Made by a program: the position numbers and the translations under genes. Below are positions 6,319-15,922 of a stretch of 53,151 nucleotides of DNA, piece by piece. The stretch is taken from the NCBI RefSeq assembly GCF_009739465.1, contig NZ_WHOM01000052.1:57600-110750 (forward strand). Reading direction: 5' to 3'. Numbering within the stretch: the first letter of the stretch is position 1; the number at the start of each line of letters is the position of its first letter. Origin of the DNA: Streptomyces apocyni (GTDB lineage Bacteria > Actinomycetota > Actinomycetes > Streptomycetales > Streptomycetaceae). The notes under the pieces are model-generated. The model saw only the letters and a list, made by a program, of their open reading frames with translations, had not been told where the DNA came from and did not search any database.

Positions 6319-7769
6319 ACGCAGACCCGTTCGAGCCCACGGGCGAGGGAGCCGGAGGATGCGGCGGTGACGGCTCCGGCGCGGGGCAGCCCGGCGCCCA
6401 GGGCCCGGGGCGCCCGCAGATACCGACACCGCGCTCCTCGGTGGAGGACACCGGCCGCCCACTCCCCGACGCCGTGCCGCCATCGCCACCGCCCGCGCCC
6501 TCGCCGCTTTCACAGGAGTCCCCACAGCCCCAACAGCCCGAGCCGCCCCAACAGCCCGAGCCGCCACACCAGCCCGAGCCGCCACACCAGCCCGAGCCGC
6601 CACACCAGCCCGAGCCGCCACACCAGCCCGAGCCGCCCCGGCTCGACCTCGACCACGGCGTGCTGAAGTCGATGCTCGGCGCCTGGGCGCTGTCCGCCTG
6701 CTCGTGCGCCGAGGCCGAGGCCGTAGAGCTGCACCTCGGCGACTGCGGCCCCTGCGCGGACGAGGCACTGCGGCTGCGGGACGCCGTGGGCCTGCTGCAC
6801 CCCGAGGACAGCCTGGACCTCGACCCGGGGCTGAGGTCACGCGTGCTCGCCGGGTGCCTGGACCGCAGACCGCCCCGTATCCCCGTACCCGAATGGGCCG
6901 CTCCGTATGACGCGGAGACCGCACGCCTGGACGCGCTGCTCCAGGACATCGGCGAGGGCGAGTGGCACGCGCCCGTGCGCCTGAAGTGGTACGAGGACGA
7001 GCACCAGGTGCACCGCAGGACGACCGTCGCCGGAGTCATCGCCCACCTGCTCACCGTGGACGGCCTGGTGGCCATCGCGCTCGGCCTTGACGATCCGCTG
7101 GATGACGCGGCCACACCGGACGGCACCCGCACCCCGCAGGCGCGCACCGAGGCCTACTGGACCGCCTCGCGCCACCCGGCCACCCGCAGTGTGCGCGTCC
7201 CCTGGCGGGAGCAGAGCCACACCCTGGTCCGTACGGTCTCCTTCGCGGGCGGCGGCTCCGCCGAGCTGTCCGTGCCGTACGGCCCGCATCCGAGCCGCCC
7301 CGACCGGCTGCCGCTGCGCGACGCGTTCCTGGACCGCGCCTTCGGCTGCTGGGTACACGCGGGCGACATCGCGGACGCGGTGGACTACCCGTATGAGCCG
7401 CCCGCGCCCCGGCACCTCCACCAGATGCTCGACCTCGCCGCCCGGATGCTGCCCTCAGCGCTCGCCGCGCGCCGCCGCTCCGGGCTCGCGGCGCCGTCCA
7501 GGCAGCTGGTGGCGGCCGGTGCGCCCGGGCGGAGTGTGCGGCTTGAGGTGGAGGGCCTCGGCGGCGGCGAGTGGTTCATCGCCCTCGACTCGCCGGGGGC
7601 GGCCGCGTCGTCGGAGCGTGAGGTGGCCCACGTAGCGCTGGACAGCGTGGAGTTCGCCCAGCTGGCCGCGGGTCATGTGTCGCCGCAGGAGGCGGCGGCC
7701 GGGCAGGACGGAGACCGGGAGGCGATCCACGACGTGCTGTCGGCCGCGGCGTCACTCAGCAGCATGTGA
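6315..7769 (+). CDS. zinc anti-sigma factor fused to a mycothiol-dependent (MDMPI-like) domain
   Basis: A 484-residue protein translationally coupled to the ECF sigma factor. After a disordered N-terminus and a proline-rich linker (residues 75-110) comes a zinc anti-sigma motif, H140-x3-C144-x2-C147 (HLGDCGPC). The region from about residue 195 (ARLDALLQDIGEGEWHAPV onward) resembles the mycothiol maleylpyruvate isomerase N-terminal fold, with a conserved-looking HLLTVDGLVA helix. Such proteins bind and inhibit the partner sigma factor and release it on redox or ligand change; a thiol signal is inferred from the fold. No transmembrane helix is evident, so it is probably cytosolic. Confidence 0.82.
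   Translation: MNADPFEPTGEGAGGCGGDGSGAGQPGAQGPGRPQIPTPRSSVEDTGRPLPDAVPPSPPPAPSPLSQESPQPQQPEPPQQPEPPHQPEPPHQPEPPHQPEPPHQPEPPRLDLDHGVLKSMLGAWALSACSCAEAEAVELHLGDCGPCADEALRLRDAVGLLHPEDSLDLDPGLRSRVLAGCLDRRPPRIPVPEWAAPYDAETARLDALLQDIGEGEWHAPVRLKWYEDEHQVHRRTTVAGVIAHLLTVDGLVAIALGLDDPLDDAATPDGTRTPQARTEAYWTASRHPATRSVRVPWREQSHTLVRTVSFAGGGSAELSVPYGPHPSRPDRLPLRDAFLDRAFGCWVHAGDIADAVDYPYEPPAPRHLHQMLDLAARMLPSALAARRRSGLAAPSRQLVAAGAPGRSVRLEVEGLGGGEWFIALDSPGAAASSEREVAHVALDSVEFAQLAAGHVSPQEAAAGQDGDREAIHDVLSAAASLSSM
6537..6644 (+). repeat. six in-frame 18-bp repeats (PEPPHQ)
   Basis: Six tandem 18-bp units encode PEPPQQ, four copies of PEPPHQ and PEPPRL inside the anti-sigma gene. The four central units are almost identical in DNA sequence, which suggests recent expansion. 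The histidines could add metal-binding capacity to the linker; that is speculation. Confidence 0.9.
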
Positions 7770-7788
7770 GGGGACGTGACACAGGCGC

Positions 7789-8682
7789 TCAGGTGAAGAC
7801 GACCGTGCGTCGCCCGTTCAGCAGGATGCGGTGCTCCGCGTGCCACTTCACGGCCCGCGCCAGCGCCTGGCACTCCACGTCGCGCCCCACCGCCACCAGC
7901 TGCTCCGGCGTCACCGCGTGGCCCACCCGCTCGATCTCCTGCTCGATGATGGGCCCCTCGTCGAGGTCAGCCGTCACATAGTGCGCGGTGGCGCCGATCA
8001 GCTTCACGCCGCGCGCGTGCGCCTGGTGGTAGGGCTTGGCGCCCTTGAAGCTCGGCAGGAAGGAGTGGTGGATGTTGATGATCTGGCCGCTGAGCTGCTT
8101 GCACAGGTCGTCCGAGAGCACCTGCATATAGCGGGCCAGCACCACCAGCTCGACGTTCTCCTCGCGCACCAGCTTCACCAGCCGCGCCTCAGCCTCCGGC
8201 TTGGTGTCCCTCGTGACCGGGATGTGGTGGAAGGGGATGCCGTACGAGGAGACCAGCTCGGCGAAGTCCGTGTGGTTGGACACGACCGCCGCGATCTCTA
8301 CGGGCAGCGCCCCCGTCCTGGCCCGGAACAGCAGGTCGTTCAGGCAGTGCCCGAACTTGGACACCATCAGGATGATCCGCATCCGCTGCTCGGGGCGGTG
8401 GATCTGCCAGTCCATCTGGAAGGAGTCGCCGACCGCGGCGAAGCTGGCCCGGAGCTTGTCCACGCTTACCGGCGCCTCGGCCGAGAAGTGCACCCGCATG
8501 AAGAACAGCCCGGTGTCGTGATCGCCGAACTGCTGGCTGTCCTCGATATTGCAGCCGGTCATGAAGAGGTAGCTCGACACGGCGTGCACGATTCCCTGCT
8601 TGTCCGGGCAGGACAGCGTGAGGACGTACTGCTCGGACTGCTCGGACTGCTTGGCGGCGGGCGGCGCGGGCTGCTCAGTCAT
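7789..8682 (-). CDS. purU: formyltetrahydrofolate deformylase
   Basis: A 297-residue PurU that hydrolyses 10-formyltetrahydrofolate to formate and tetrahydrofolate. After about 15 variable residues there is an ACT domain (YVLTLSCPDKQGIVHAVSSYL, about 18-100). The formyltransferase-like domain follows, with KFGHCLNDLLFR, VSNHTDF, the catalytic NIHHSFLPSFKGAKPYHQA and ATAHYVTADLDEGPIIEQ segments. Catalytic Asn and His of NIHH and the Asp of DLDEGPI are present. It is 18 bases downstream of the SCO4402-family gene on the same strand and probably co-transcribed, and it ends convergently 20 bases from the anti-sigma gene. Confidence 0.97.
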   Translation of the reverse strand: MTEQPAPPAAKQSEQSEQYVLTLSCPDKQGIVHAVSSYLFMTGCNIEDSQQFGDHDTGLFFMRVHFSAEAPVSVDKLRASFAAVGDSFQMDWQIHRPEQRMRIILMVSKFGHCLNDLLFRARTGALPVEIAAVVSNHTDFAELVSSYGIPFHHIPVTRDTKPEAEARLVKLVREENVELVVLARYMQVLSDDLCKQLSGQIINIHHSFLPSFKGAKPYHQAHARGVKLIGATAHYVTADLDEGPIIEQEIERVGHAVTPEQLVAVGRDVECQALARAVKWHAEHRILLNGRRTVVFT

Positions 8683-8700
8683 GCCGAGCAGGCTACGCGC

Positions 8701-9201
8701 TCAGGCCGACCGGGTCAGAATCCGCAGCACTTCCAGGGTGCTGGGCGCCGCGTCCGGGTCGTCGCCGTCGCTGACCGCCAGCCGCACATGGGCGTCGCGC
8801 GCGGCGCGTATCGCCTCCGGCCACCCGTGGTGCTCCAGATAAGCCGAGACCGGAGCGTCAGGACCGACCTCGTGCATGATCCTCAGCACCCGCAGGACGG
8901 CGACATCGACCAGCGCCGCCTCGGTCGAGTCCCGGAAGATCGTGCCGACGTACCGCTCGGCCGACCAGTTGTCCAGCCAGGTGTCCTCGACCAGCCGGTA
9001 CACGGCGTCGGTGACGTCTCCGTACCCCTCGTGGCCGGCGAGCCAGCACTGCTGCTGGAAGACCGGGTCGGAGAGCATGTGCAGCGCCGAGCGCACGTTC
9101 CCGCGCCAGCGCCACCACGGCATGTCGTTCAAAGGCATGCCGCCCATGGTGGGGGAGCGACGGCCGCGACGGGAAGAGTTCTCCGAACCTTGCACGGTCA
9201 T
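8701..9201 (-). CDS. SCO4402-family protein of unknown function
   Basis: A 166-residue soluble protein. I recognise it as the streptomycete family named after SCO4402; no function is known to me. The conserved-looking core begins at MPLNDMPWWRWRGNVRSALHML and is helical, with WLAGHEGYGDVTDAVYRLVEDTW and EHHGWPEAIRAARDAHVRL. The start could be the second methionine (MGGMPLND, near 9147) rather than MTVQGSEN. It precedes purU by 18 bases. Confidence 0.75.
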   Translation of the reverse strand: MTVQGSENSSRRGRRSPTMGGMPLNDMPWWRWRGNVRSALHMLSDPVFQQQCWLAGHEGYGDVTDAVYRLVEDTWLDNWSAERYVGTIFRDSTEAALVDVAVLRVLRIMHEVGPDAPVSAYLEHHGWPEAIRAARDAHVRLAVSDGDDPDAAPSTLEVLRILTRSA

Positions 9202-9318
9202 CGATCGTACGTTCCCCTATTTTGCTGCCCGACCTGCCCCTGTAGTTCACCCTCGCGTCACCGAGCGTTGACGCGAGGTCACACGACGGTTCGCGGGAGA
9301 CCGGAAGGGTGCGTGGAC

Positions 9319-10605
9319 ATGACCGTTCGGCTACGTGCTCTGCTTCCCCTGCGTGCCCTGCTTCCCCGCCCGCGCAAGTCCGCCGCCCTCGCCGTGGCCG
9401 CCACAGCGGTCTGTGCGTCGCTGACGGTCGGCTGCGGTGTACTCCCTGGAGCCACGGGGGGCTCCAGGGGGCCCATCGTGGTCATGACCTGGGCACCCGA
9501 GAAAACCCGTGAGATCAACGCACCCGGCGTACCCGCGATGGCCAAGGCCTACGCCCGCTGGATCAACGCCAACGGCGGCCTGCACGGCCGCGACCTCAAG
9601 GTCCTCACCTGCAACGACCGCAACGACAAGGTCGGCGCCGCGAACTGCGCCCGGCGCGCGGTCGACGAGAACGCGGTCGCGGTCGTGGGCTCCTACAGCC
9701 AGTACGCCCGCGCCTTCCTCTCCCCGCTCGAAGCCGCCGGAATCCCCTACATCGGCGGCTACGGCCTGACCAACTCCGAGTTCACCAGCCCCGCCTCGTA
9801 CCCCGTCAACGGCGGCCAGCCCGCGCTGATGGCGGGCAACGGCCGACAGCTCTCCGGCGACTGCGAACGCGTCGCGCTGGTGCGCCCCGACACGATCGCG
9901 GGCGACAAGCTGCCCGACCTCCTCAACACCGGACTCGCCGAGGGCAAGCGCGGCCCGGCCGCCGACATCCTCGCCGCCGAGGACGCCACCACCTTCACCC
10001 CACAGTCCCGGGAGGCCATCGACCAGGCGGGCGACGGCTGTGTGACCGTGGCGCTCGGCGGCCGCACGGACACGTTCATCGACTCCTTCCGGCGGGTCCA
10101 GGACGACTCCCAGGACGTACGGATCTCCTCGGTGGTCGGCAGCGTCGACCAGTCCCTGGTGGACCGTACGGGCGGCAAGGCCAGCCCGTACGAGGGCGCC
10201 TTCCTCACCGGCTGGTACCCGGCGGCGAACGACGCGCGCTGGGACCCGATGCGGAGGGTGATCCGCGAGCACGCCTTCGGCGACAACCGGATCGACCCGG
10301 CGAACGCGGGGGTGCAGACGACCTGGATCGCGTACAGCGTCTTCCGGCAGGTCGTCGAGTCGCTCGGGGACGGCTCGGAGGTCTCGGGGCTGACGGTGAG
10401 CCGGGCGCTCAACGACGGTCTGCGGGTGCAGACCGGAGATCTCACGCCGCCGCTGAGCTGGCGCTTCGAGGACACCATCGCGGTGCGTTCGTACCCGCGC
10501 ATGGTGAACGCGCACGTCACGTTTCAGGTGGTACGCGGTGGGCGGCTGGTCGCGGCGCGCGAGGGGGCGGTGGACATCTCCAAGACGCTGGAACGGACGA
10601 GCTAG
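9319..10605 (+). CDS. periplasmic-binding-protein-like lipoprotein (type 1, Leu/Ile/Val family)
   Basis: A 428-residue secreted lipoprotein. It has an arginine-rich N-terminus, a hydrophobic stretch (AALAVAATAVCASLTVGC) and a lipobox-like cysteine (TVGC) near residue 39. The mature part looks like a type 1 periplasmic-binding fold: ANGGLHGRDLKVLTCNDRND, AVVGSYSQYARAFLSPLEAAGIPYIG and TWIAYSVFRQVVESL. No permease or ATPase is adjacent, so it is an orphan binding or sensing lipoprotein; the ligand is unknown. I chose ATG 9319 with GGAAGGG nine bases upstream; an in-frame GTG at 9313 is too close to that site. Confidence 0.8.
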   Translation: MTVRLRALLPLRALLPRPRKSAALAVAATAVCASLTVGCGVLPGATGGSRGPIVVMTWAPEKTREINAPGVPAMAKAYARWINANGGLHGRDLKVLTCNDRNDKVGAANCARRAVDENAVAVVGSYSQYARAFLSPLEAAGIPYIGGYGLTNSEFTSPASYPVNGGQPALMAGNGRQLSGDCERVALVRPDTIAGDKLPDLLNTGLAEGKRGPAADILAAEDATTFTPQSREAIDQAGDGCVTVALGGRTDTFIDSFRRVQDDSQDVRISSVVGSVDQSLVDRTGGKASPYEGAFLTGWYPAANDARWDPMRRVIREHAFGDNRIDPANAGVQTTWIAYSVFRQVVESLGDGSEVSGLTVSRALNDGLRVQTGDLTPPLSWRFEDTIAVRSYPRMVNAHVTFQVVRGGRLVAAREGAVDISKTLERTS

Positions 10606-10686
10606 CGGACGAGCTGAGGTCGCGGCTTGGCGGCCTGGCGGCTTTCCCGCTGTCTGCCTCGGGTTGTCCGCCTCGGGTTGTCCGTG

Positions 10687-12273
<1,587 letters not shown>

Positions 12274-12481
12274 CGGGACTCCTACGTTGGGGGACCTGCT
12301 CAGTCGTCGGCTCACGCTACCGGGTCGCCACAGCGGGCTGCCACGTACCACCCGATAGCTCTCGCCGAGTAAGACGACAGGCCCCCCACGCGCTGCTACA
12401 GGCCCACCAACAGCCCCGCGTACGCGCCGAGTCCGCCCCCATCCGCCCTCATCCGCCCTGGACGAGCAGGCCCGAACCCCC

Positions 12482-13870
12482 TCACGCGGCCATCAGCTCC
12501 ACCCGCGCCCCGAACTCACGGACCACCGACTCATCCCGGAACGGTTCGAGCCGCTCCTTGAAGTCCTCCAGATACTCCGCACCACGGCTGGACCGCAGCG
12601 TGCCGAGCAGCTCCACCGCCCGCGTCCCCGTGTGGCACGCCTGCTCCACCTCACGCTGCTGCACCTGCGCCGTCGCCAGCAGTACGAGCCCGATCGCCCG
12701 CCGCCGCACCCGGGACTCCGGGTGCCCGTCCAGCGACTCCTGCGCGCTGCGCGAGGCCGCGTCCGCGTGCCCGAGGTCGCGGTGGCAGTGCGCCAACTCA
12801 TCGGCCAGGTAGGCGTGGTCGAAGTGCGCGATCCACACCGGGTCGTCCCCGGCCGCAGACGCCGCGTCCGCCCGCTCCATCGCCGAGTGCGCCCGCATCG
12901 CCACCGCCTGCGTCGCCCGCGCGTCCCCGAGCAGCGCGTGCCCGCGCGCCTCGGCCGCGTAGAACATCGACTCCGCTCGTGGCGTGACCCGCCCGCGTGC
13001 CCCCTCCTGTGCCGCCCGCGCCAACTGGGCGATCTCCCGCGGACTGCCCAGTTGCGCGGCCAGGTGACTCATGGACGCGGCCAGTACGTACCCGCCGTAA
13101 CCCCGGTCCCCGGCGGCCTGCGCGAGCCGCAGCGCCTGGATGTAGTACCGCTGGGCGAGCCCCGGGTGCCCGGTGTCCACGGCCATGTAGCCCGCCAGCT
13201 CGGTCAACCGCGCGACCGCAGCGAACAGTTCACGGCCCACCGACTCGCGGTACGAGCCCGCGAGCAGCCCGGACACCACCGAGTTGAGGTAGTGCACCAC
13301 GACCGGGCGCACCTGCCCGCTGCCGTACTGGTGGTCCAACTCCACCAGCGCGCTGGTCATGGCCTGCACGGCCGCCACGTCGGCCTTGCCGACGCGTGGC
13401 CCCGTGGCCCTGGCGACCTGGGTGTCCATCGCCGTGATCAGCCAGTCCCGGCTGGGCTCGACGAGCGCGGACGCCGCGACCGACGAACCGGTCAGGAAGT
13501 CGCGCCGCCCCACGTCGCTGCGCCACAGCTCGCAGACCTGCTCCACCGCGCCGAGCACGGTGGGCGAGAACTGGAGCCCGACGCCCGAGGCGAGGTGCTT
13601 GCCGTTGGCCATCCCGATCTCGTCGATCGTGACTGTACGGCCCAGCTTGCGGCCCAGCGCCTCGGCGATGATCGCCGGGGCCCGGCCACGCGGCTGCTGT
13701 CCCCGCAGCCAGCGGGCCACGGAGGTTTTGTCGTAGCGGAGATCGAGACCGTGCTCGGCACCACACATGTTGACCCTGCGGGCCAGCCCGGCGTTGGAAC
13801 ACCCGGCTTCCTGGATGAGTGCCTGGAGTCGTTCGTTCGGCTGGCGTGCGACGAGAGGCCTGGCGGCCAT
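12482..13870 (-). CDS. NsdA-like HTH/TPR transcriptional regulator
   Basis: A 462-residue regulator with an unusual N-terminal helix-turn-helix (ERLQALIQEAGCSNAGLARR, then KTSVARWLRGQQPRGRAPAIIAEAL; residues about 10-80). A long helical TPR-like region follows (about 150-450, with repeats around HPGLAQRYYIQALRLAQAAGD). This architecture is typical of streptomycete NsdA-type regulators of differentiation and antibiotic production; which paralogue it is cannot be told. ATG 13870 is preceded by CAGGGGG. The divergent gap to the Prim-Pol gene contains candidate operators and a 14-bp tandem array. Confidence 0.75.
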   Translation of the reverse strand: MAARPLVARQPNERLQALIQEAGCSNAGLARRVNMCGAEHGLDLRYDKTSVARWLRGQQPRGRAPAIIAEALGRKLGRTVTIDEIGMANGKHLASGVGLQFSPTVLGAVEQVCELWRSDVGRRDFLTGSSVAASALVEPSRDWLITAMDTQVARATGPRVGKADVAAVQAMTSALVELDHQYGSGQVRPVVVHYLNSVVSGLLAGSYRESVGRELFAAVARLTELAGYMAVDTGHPGLAQRYYIQALRLAQAAGDRGYGGYVLAASMSHLAAQLGSPREIAQLARAAQEGARGRVTPRAESMFYAAEARGHALLGDARATQAVAMRAHSAMERADAASAAGDDPVWIAHFDHAYLADELAHCHRDLGHADAASRSAQESLDGHPESRVRRRAIGLVLLATAQVQQREVEQACHTGTRAVELLGTLRSSRGAEYLEDFKERLEPFRDESVVREFGARVELMAA

Positions 13871-14297
13871 GGCGTACCCCCTGAGTGCATCGGTTGACTG
13901 CATCCCCGATGATCAATGCCCAACGTTCAAACGGACGATGCAAGACATCAAGGATGTATCTGATGTATCTGGAGATGTCTTCTCGTGACTTGTATGCCGG
14001 GGAGTATCTGAGCATGTCCTGTTATGAGACGAAGACCAAGGTGAGCGCGGAACGGCGAGCATGGAACGGCGAGCGCGGAACGGTGAGCGCGGAACGGTGA
14101 GCGCGGAACGGTGAGCGCGGAACGGTGAGCATGGAACGTGGACGGTCGTCCCCCCTGCACCTGGCTACCCGCCCCCGCTGCCGATCCGCGTGCGCGCCCC
14201 CGCCCGTGCACCCATGCGCCCCATATGCAGGATCGATGCATCGCACCCGCGCACGAGACGCCCGTAACTCAAGGTGACGCCAGGAGTTGTCTTCTGC
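13871..14297. other. 427-bp divergent regulatory region
   Basis: No gene is supported here. Close to the regulator start are a tandem 9-bp direct repeat GATGTATCT (13953-13961, 13962-13970) and an inverted pair AGACATC (13943-13949) and GATGTCT (13974-13980) that encloses it, a reasonable auto-regulatory site. Further on are the seven-copy 14-bp array (14041-14138) and sequence up to the Prim-Pol start in which I see nothing specific. Confidence 0.5.
14041..14138. repeat. seven tandem copies of a 14-bp unit
   Basis: Seven uninterrupted copies of a 14-bp unit, consensus GTGAGCGCGGAACG, with variants GCGAGCATGGAACG and GTGAGCATGGAACG, fill 98 bases. The period is not a multiple of three and the array lies between divergent genes, so it is a non-coding minisatellite that may vary in copy number between strains. 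Confidence 0.95.
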
Positions 14298-14957
14298 GTG
14301 GAAGACACCATCACCGGCAACGGAGCCGCACAGATCCCCAAGCAGCGCGGCGAGCAGCTGCTCGACATCGCCGTGCGATACGCGGAAGAACGGCATTGGG
14401 ATGTCTGCCCCGGCACCAGTCTGGAGCCCGAGGACGGCGTCGAACACTGCTCCTGCGGCGACCGCTCCTGCGAGGCGCCCGGCGCGCACCCGGCCCGTGA
14501 GGACTGGGCGACTCAGGCGACCGGCAGCGCCACCGTCGCCAGGCGGCTGTGGTCCAAGCACCCCAAGGCGTCCATCCTGCTGCCGACCGGGCGCACCTTC
14601 GACGCGATCGACGTCCCCGAGACGGCGGGTTTCCTGGCGCTCGCCCGGATGGAGCGCATGGAGCTCACGCTCGGCCCGGTAATCCTGGCACCGAACCGCC
14701 GGATGCAGTTCCTCGTCCTGCCCGGCGCCGCCGCCAAGGCCCCTGACCTCGTACGGAAACTGGGCTGGCCGCCCGCGGCGCTGGACCTGACCGCGCTCGG
14801 CGAAGGCAGCTGGGTCGCGGCGCCCCCCACCCGCTTCGGGCCGCACGGTGCCGCGCAGTGGGCCTGCCGCCCCACGCCCGCCAACCGCTGGCTGCCGGAC
14901 GCGGAGGAGCTGATCAGCCCGCTCGCCTACGCCTGCGGCCGCGAGAGCCGCCGCTGA
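14298..14957 (+). CDS. small Prim-Pol (bifunctional DNA primase/polymerase-like) protein
   Basis: A 219-residue protein of the Prim-Pol family common in Streptomyces chromosomes. It has a metal-binding-like cluster (HCSCGDRSCEAPGAHPAREDW, about residues 52-72), the core SILLPTGRTFDAIDVPE (acidic D-x-x-D pair) and the strand IDVPETAGFLALARME. The acidic motif looks degenerate compared with active primases, and no helicase or replication gene is near, so a role in priming is uncertain. GTG 14298 is preceded by AGGAG at 14282-14286; an upstream GTG at 14274 has a poorer site. A hairpin at 15008-15028 may terminate it. Confidence 0.72.
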   Translation: MEDTITGNGAAQIPKQRGEQLLDIAVRYAEERHWDVCPGTSLEPEDGVEHCSCGDRSCEAPGAHPAREDWATQATGSATVARRLWSKHPKASILLPTGRTFDAIDVPETAGFLALARMERMELTLGPVILAPNRRMQFLVLPGAAAKAPDLVRKLGWPPAALDLTALGEGSWVAAPPTRFGPHGAAQWACRPTPANRWLPDAEELISPLAYACGRESRR

Positions 14958-15007
14958 CCGCACGCGGCTCGATCTGTTTGCGCCCCGGCCGTATCGTGGC
15001 TGCTGAC

Positions 15008-15028
15008 CGGGGCGCGGACCACGCCCCG
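15008..15028 (+). terminator. short GC hairpin after the Prim-Pol gene
   Basis: CGGGGCG (15008-15014) pairs with CGCCCCG (15022-15028) across a 7-base loop, about 50 bases after the Prim-Pol stop codon. There is no U-run. Confidence 0.35.
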
Positions 15029-15035
15029 ACGGAAC

Positions 15036-15071
15036 GTCAGTACGTCAATCAGTACGTCGATCAGGACGTCA
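15036..15071. repeat. three 12-bp iterons before the ABC transporter
   Basis: Three adjacent 12-bp units, GTCAGTACGTCA, ATCAGTACGTCG and ATCAGGACGTCA, end 11 bases before the ATPase start and run into its ribosome site. Regular 12-bp spacing, slightly more than one helical turn, suggests cooperative binding by a regulator. No known consensus is recognised. Confidence 0.6.
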
Positions 15072-15082
15072 AAGGGGGAGCG

Positions 15083-15922
15083 GTGACAGGCGAGTCGACA
15101 GCTCAGGCAGCGGCGGCGACTACGGAGGCGGCGGTCGCGGAAACCGCGGGGAAGCCGCCCGCGGTGCGGGTATCGGGCCTGTGGAAACGCTTCGGGGAGC
15201 AGATCGCCGTCGCGGGCGTTGATCTGGAACTGCCCGCGGGCCGGTTCATCGGCCTGGTCGGCCCGAACGGCGCGGGCAAGACGACCACCCTGTCCATGGT
15301 CACCGGCCTGCTCCGCCCCGACCAAGGCACCGTCGAGATCGTCGGCCACGACGTCTGGCGCGACCCGGTGGAGGTCAAGGCCCGCATCGGCGTCCTGCCC
15401 GAGGGCCTGCGCCTCTTCGAGCGGCTCTCCGGCCGCGAACTCCTCGTCTACATGGGCCGTCTGCGCGGACTCCCCGGCGACGAGGTCGACAAGCGCGCCA
15501 CCCAGCTCCTGGACGTACTGGACCTGGCGGGCGCCCAGCACAAGCTGGTCGTCGACTACTCCACCGGTATGCGCAAGAAGATCGGCCTGGCCGCCGCCCT
15601 GCTGCACAACCCCGAAGTGCTCTTCCTGGACGAGCCCTTCGAGGGCGTCGACCCGGTGTCAGCCCAGACGATCCGGGGCGTCCTGGAGCGCTACACCGCC
15701 TCCGGCGCCACCGTCGTCTTCTCCAGCCACGTCATGGAACTGGTCGAGTCGCTGTGCGACTGGGTCGCGGTGATGGCGGCGGGCCGCATCCGCGCACAGG
15801 GCACCCTCGCGGAGGTACGCGGTGAGGCGCCCACGCTCCAGGACGCCTTCCTCGAACTGGTCGGCGCGAACGGCCGCGACGCGGGCCACTCCCTGGACTG
15901 GCTGGGCGGCGGTACGCGATGA
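15083..15922 (+). CDS. ABC transporter ATP-binding protein
   Basis: A 279-residue ATPase of an exporter-type ABC system. It has Walker A GPNGAGKTTT, a divergent signature STGMRKKIGLA in place of LSGGQ, Walker B VLFLDEP and the H-loop SSHVMELVE. The GTG at 15083 has an excellent ribosome site (AAAGGGGGA). Its stop overlaps the permease start (ATGA), so the two are co-translated. The substrate is unknown. Confidence 0.92.
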   Translation: MTGESTAQAAAATTEAAVAETAGKPPAVRVSGLWKRFGEQIAVAGVDLELPAGRFIGLVGPNGAGKTTTLSMVTGLLRPDQGTVEIVGHDVWRDPVEVKARIGVLPEGLRLFERLSGRELLVYMGRLRGLPGDEVDKRATQLLDVLDLAGAQHKLVVDYSTGMRKKIGLAAALLHNPEVLFLDEPFEGVDPVSAQTIRGVLERYTASGATVVFSSHVMELVESLCDWVAVMAAGRIRAQGTLAEVRGEAPTLQDAFLELVGANGRDAGHSLDWLGGGTR

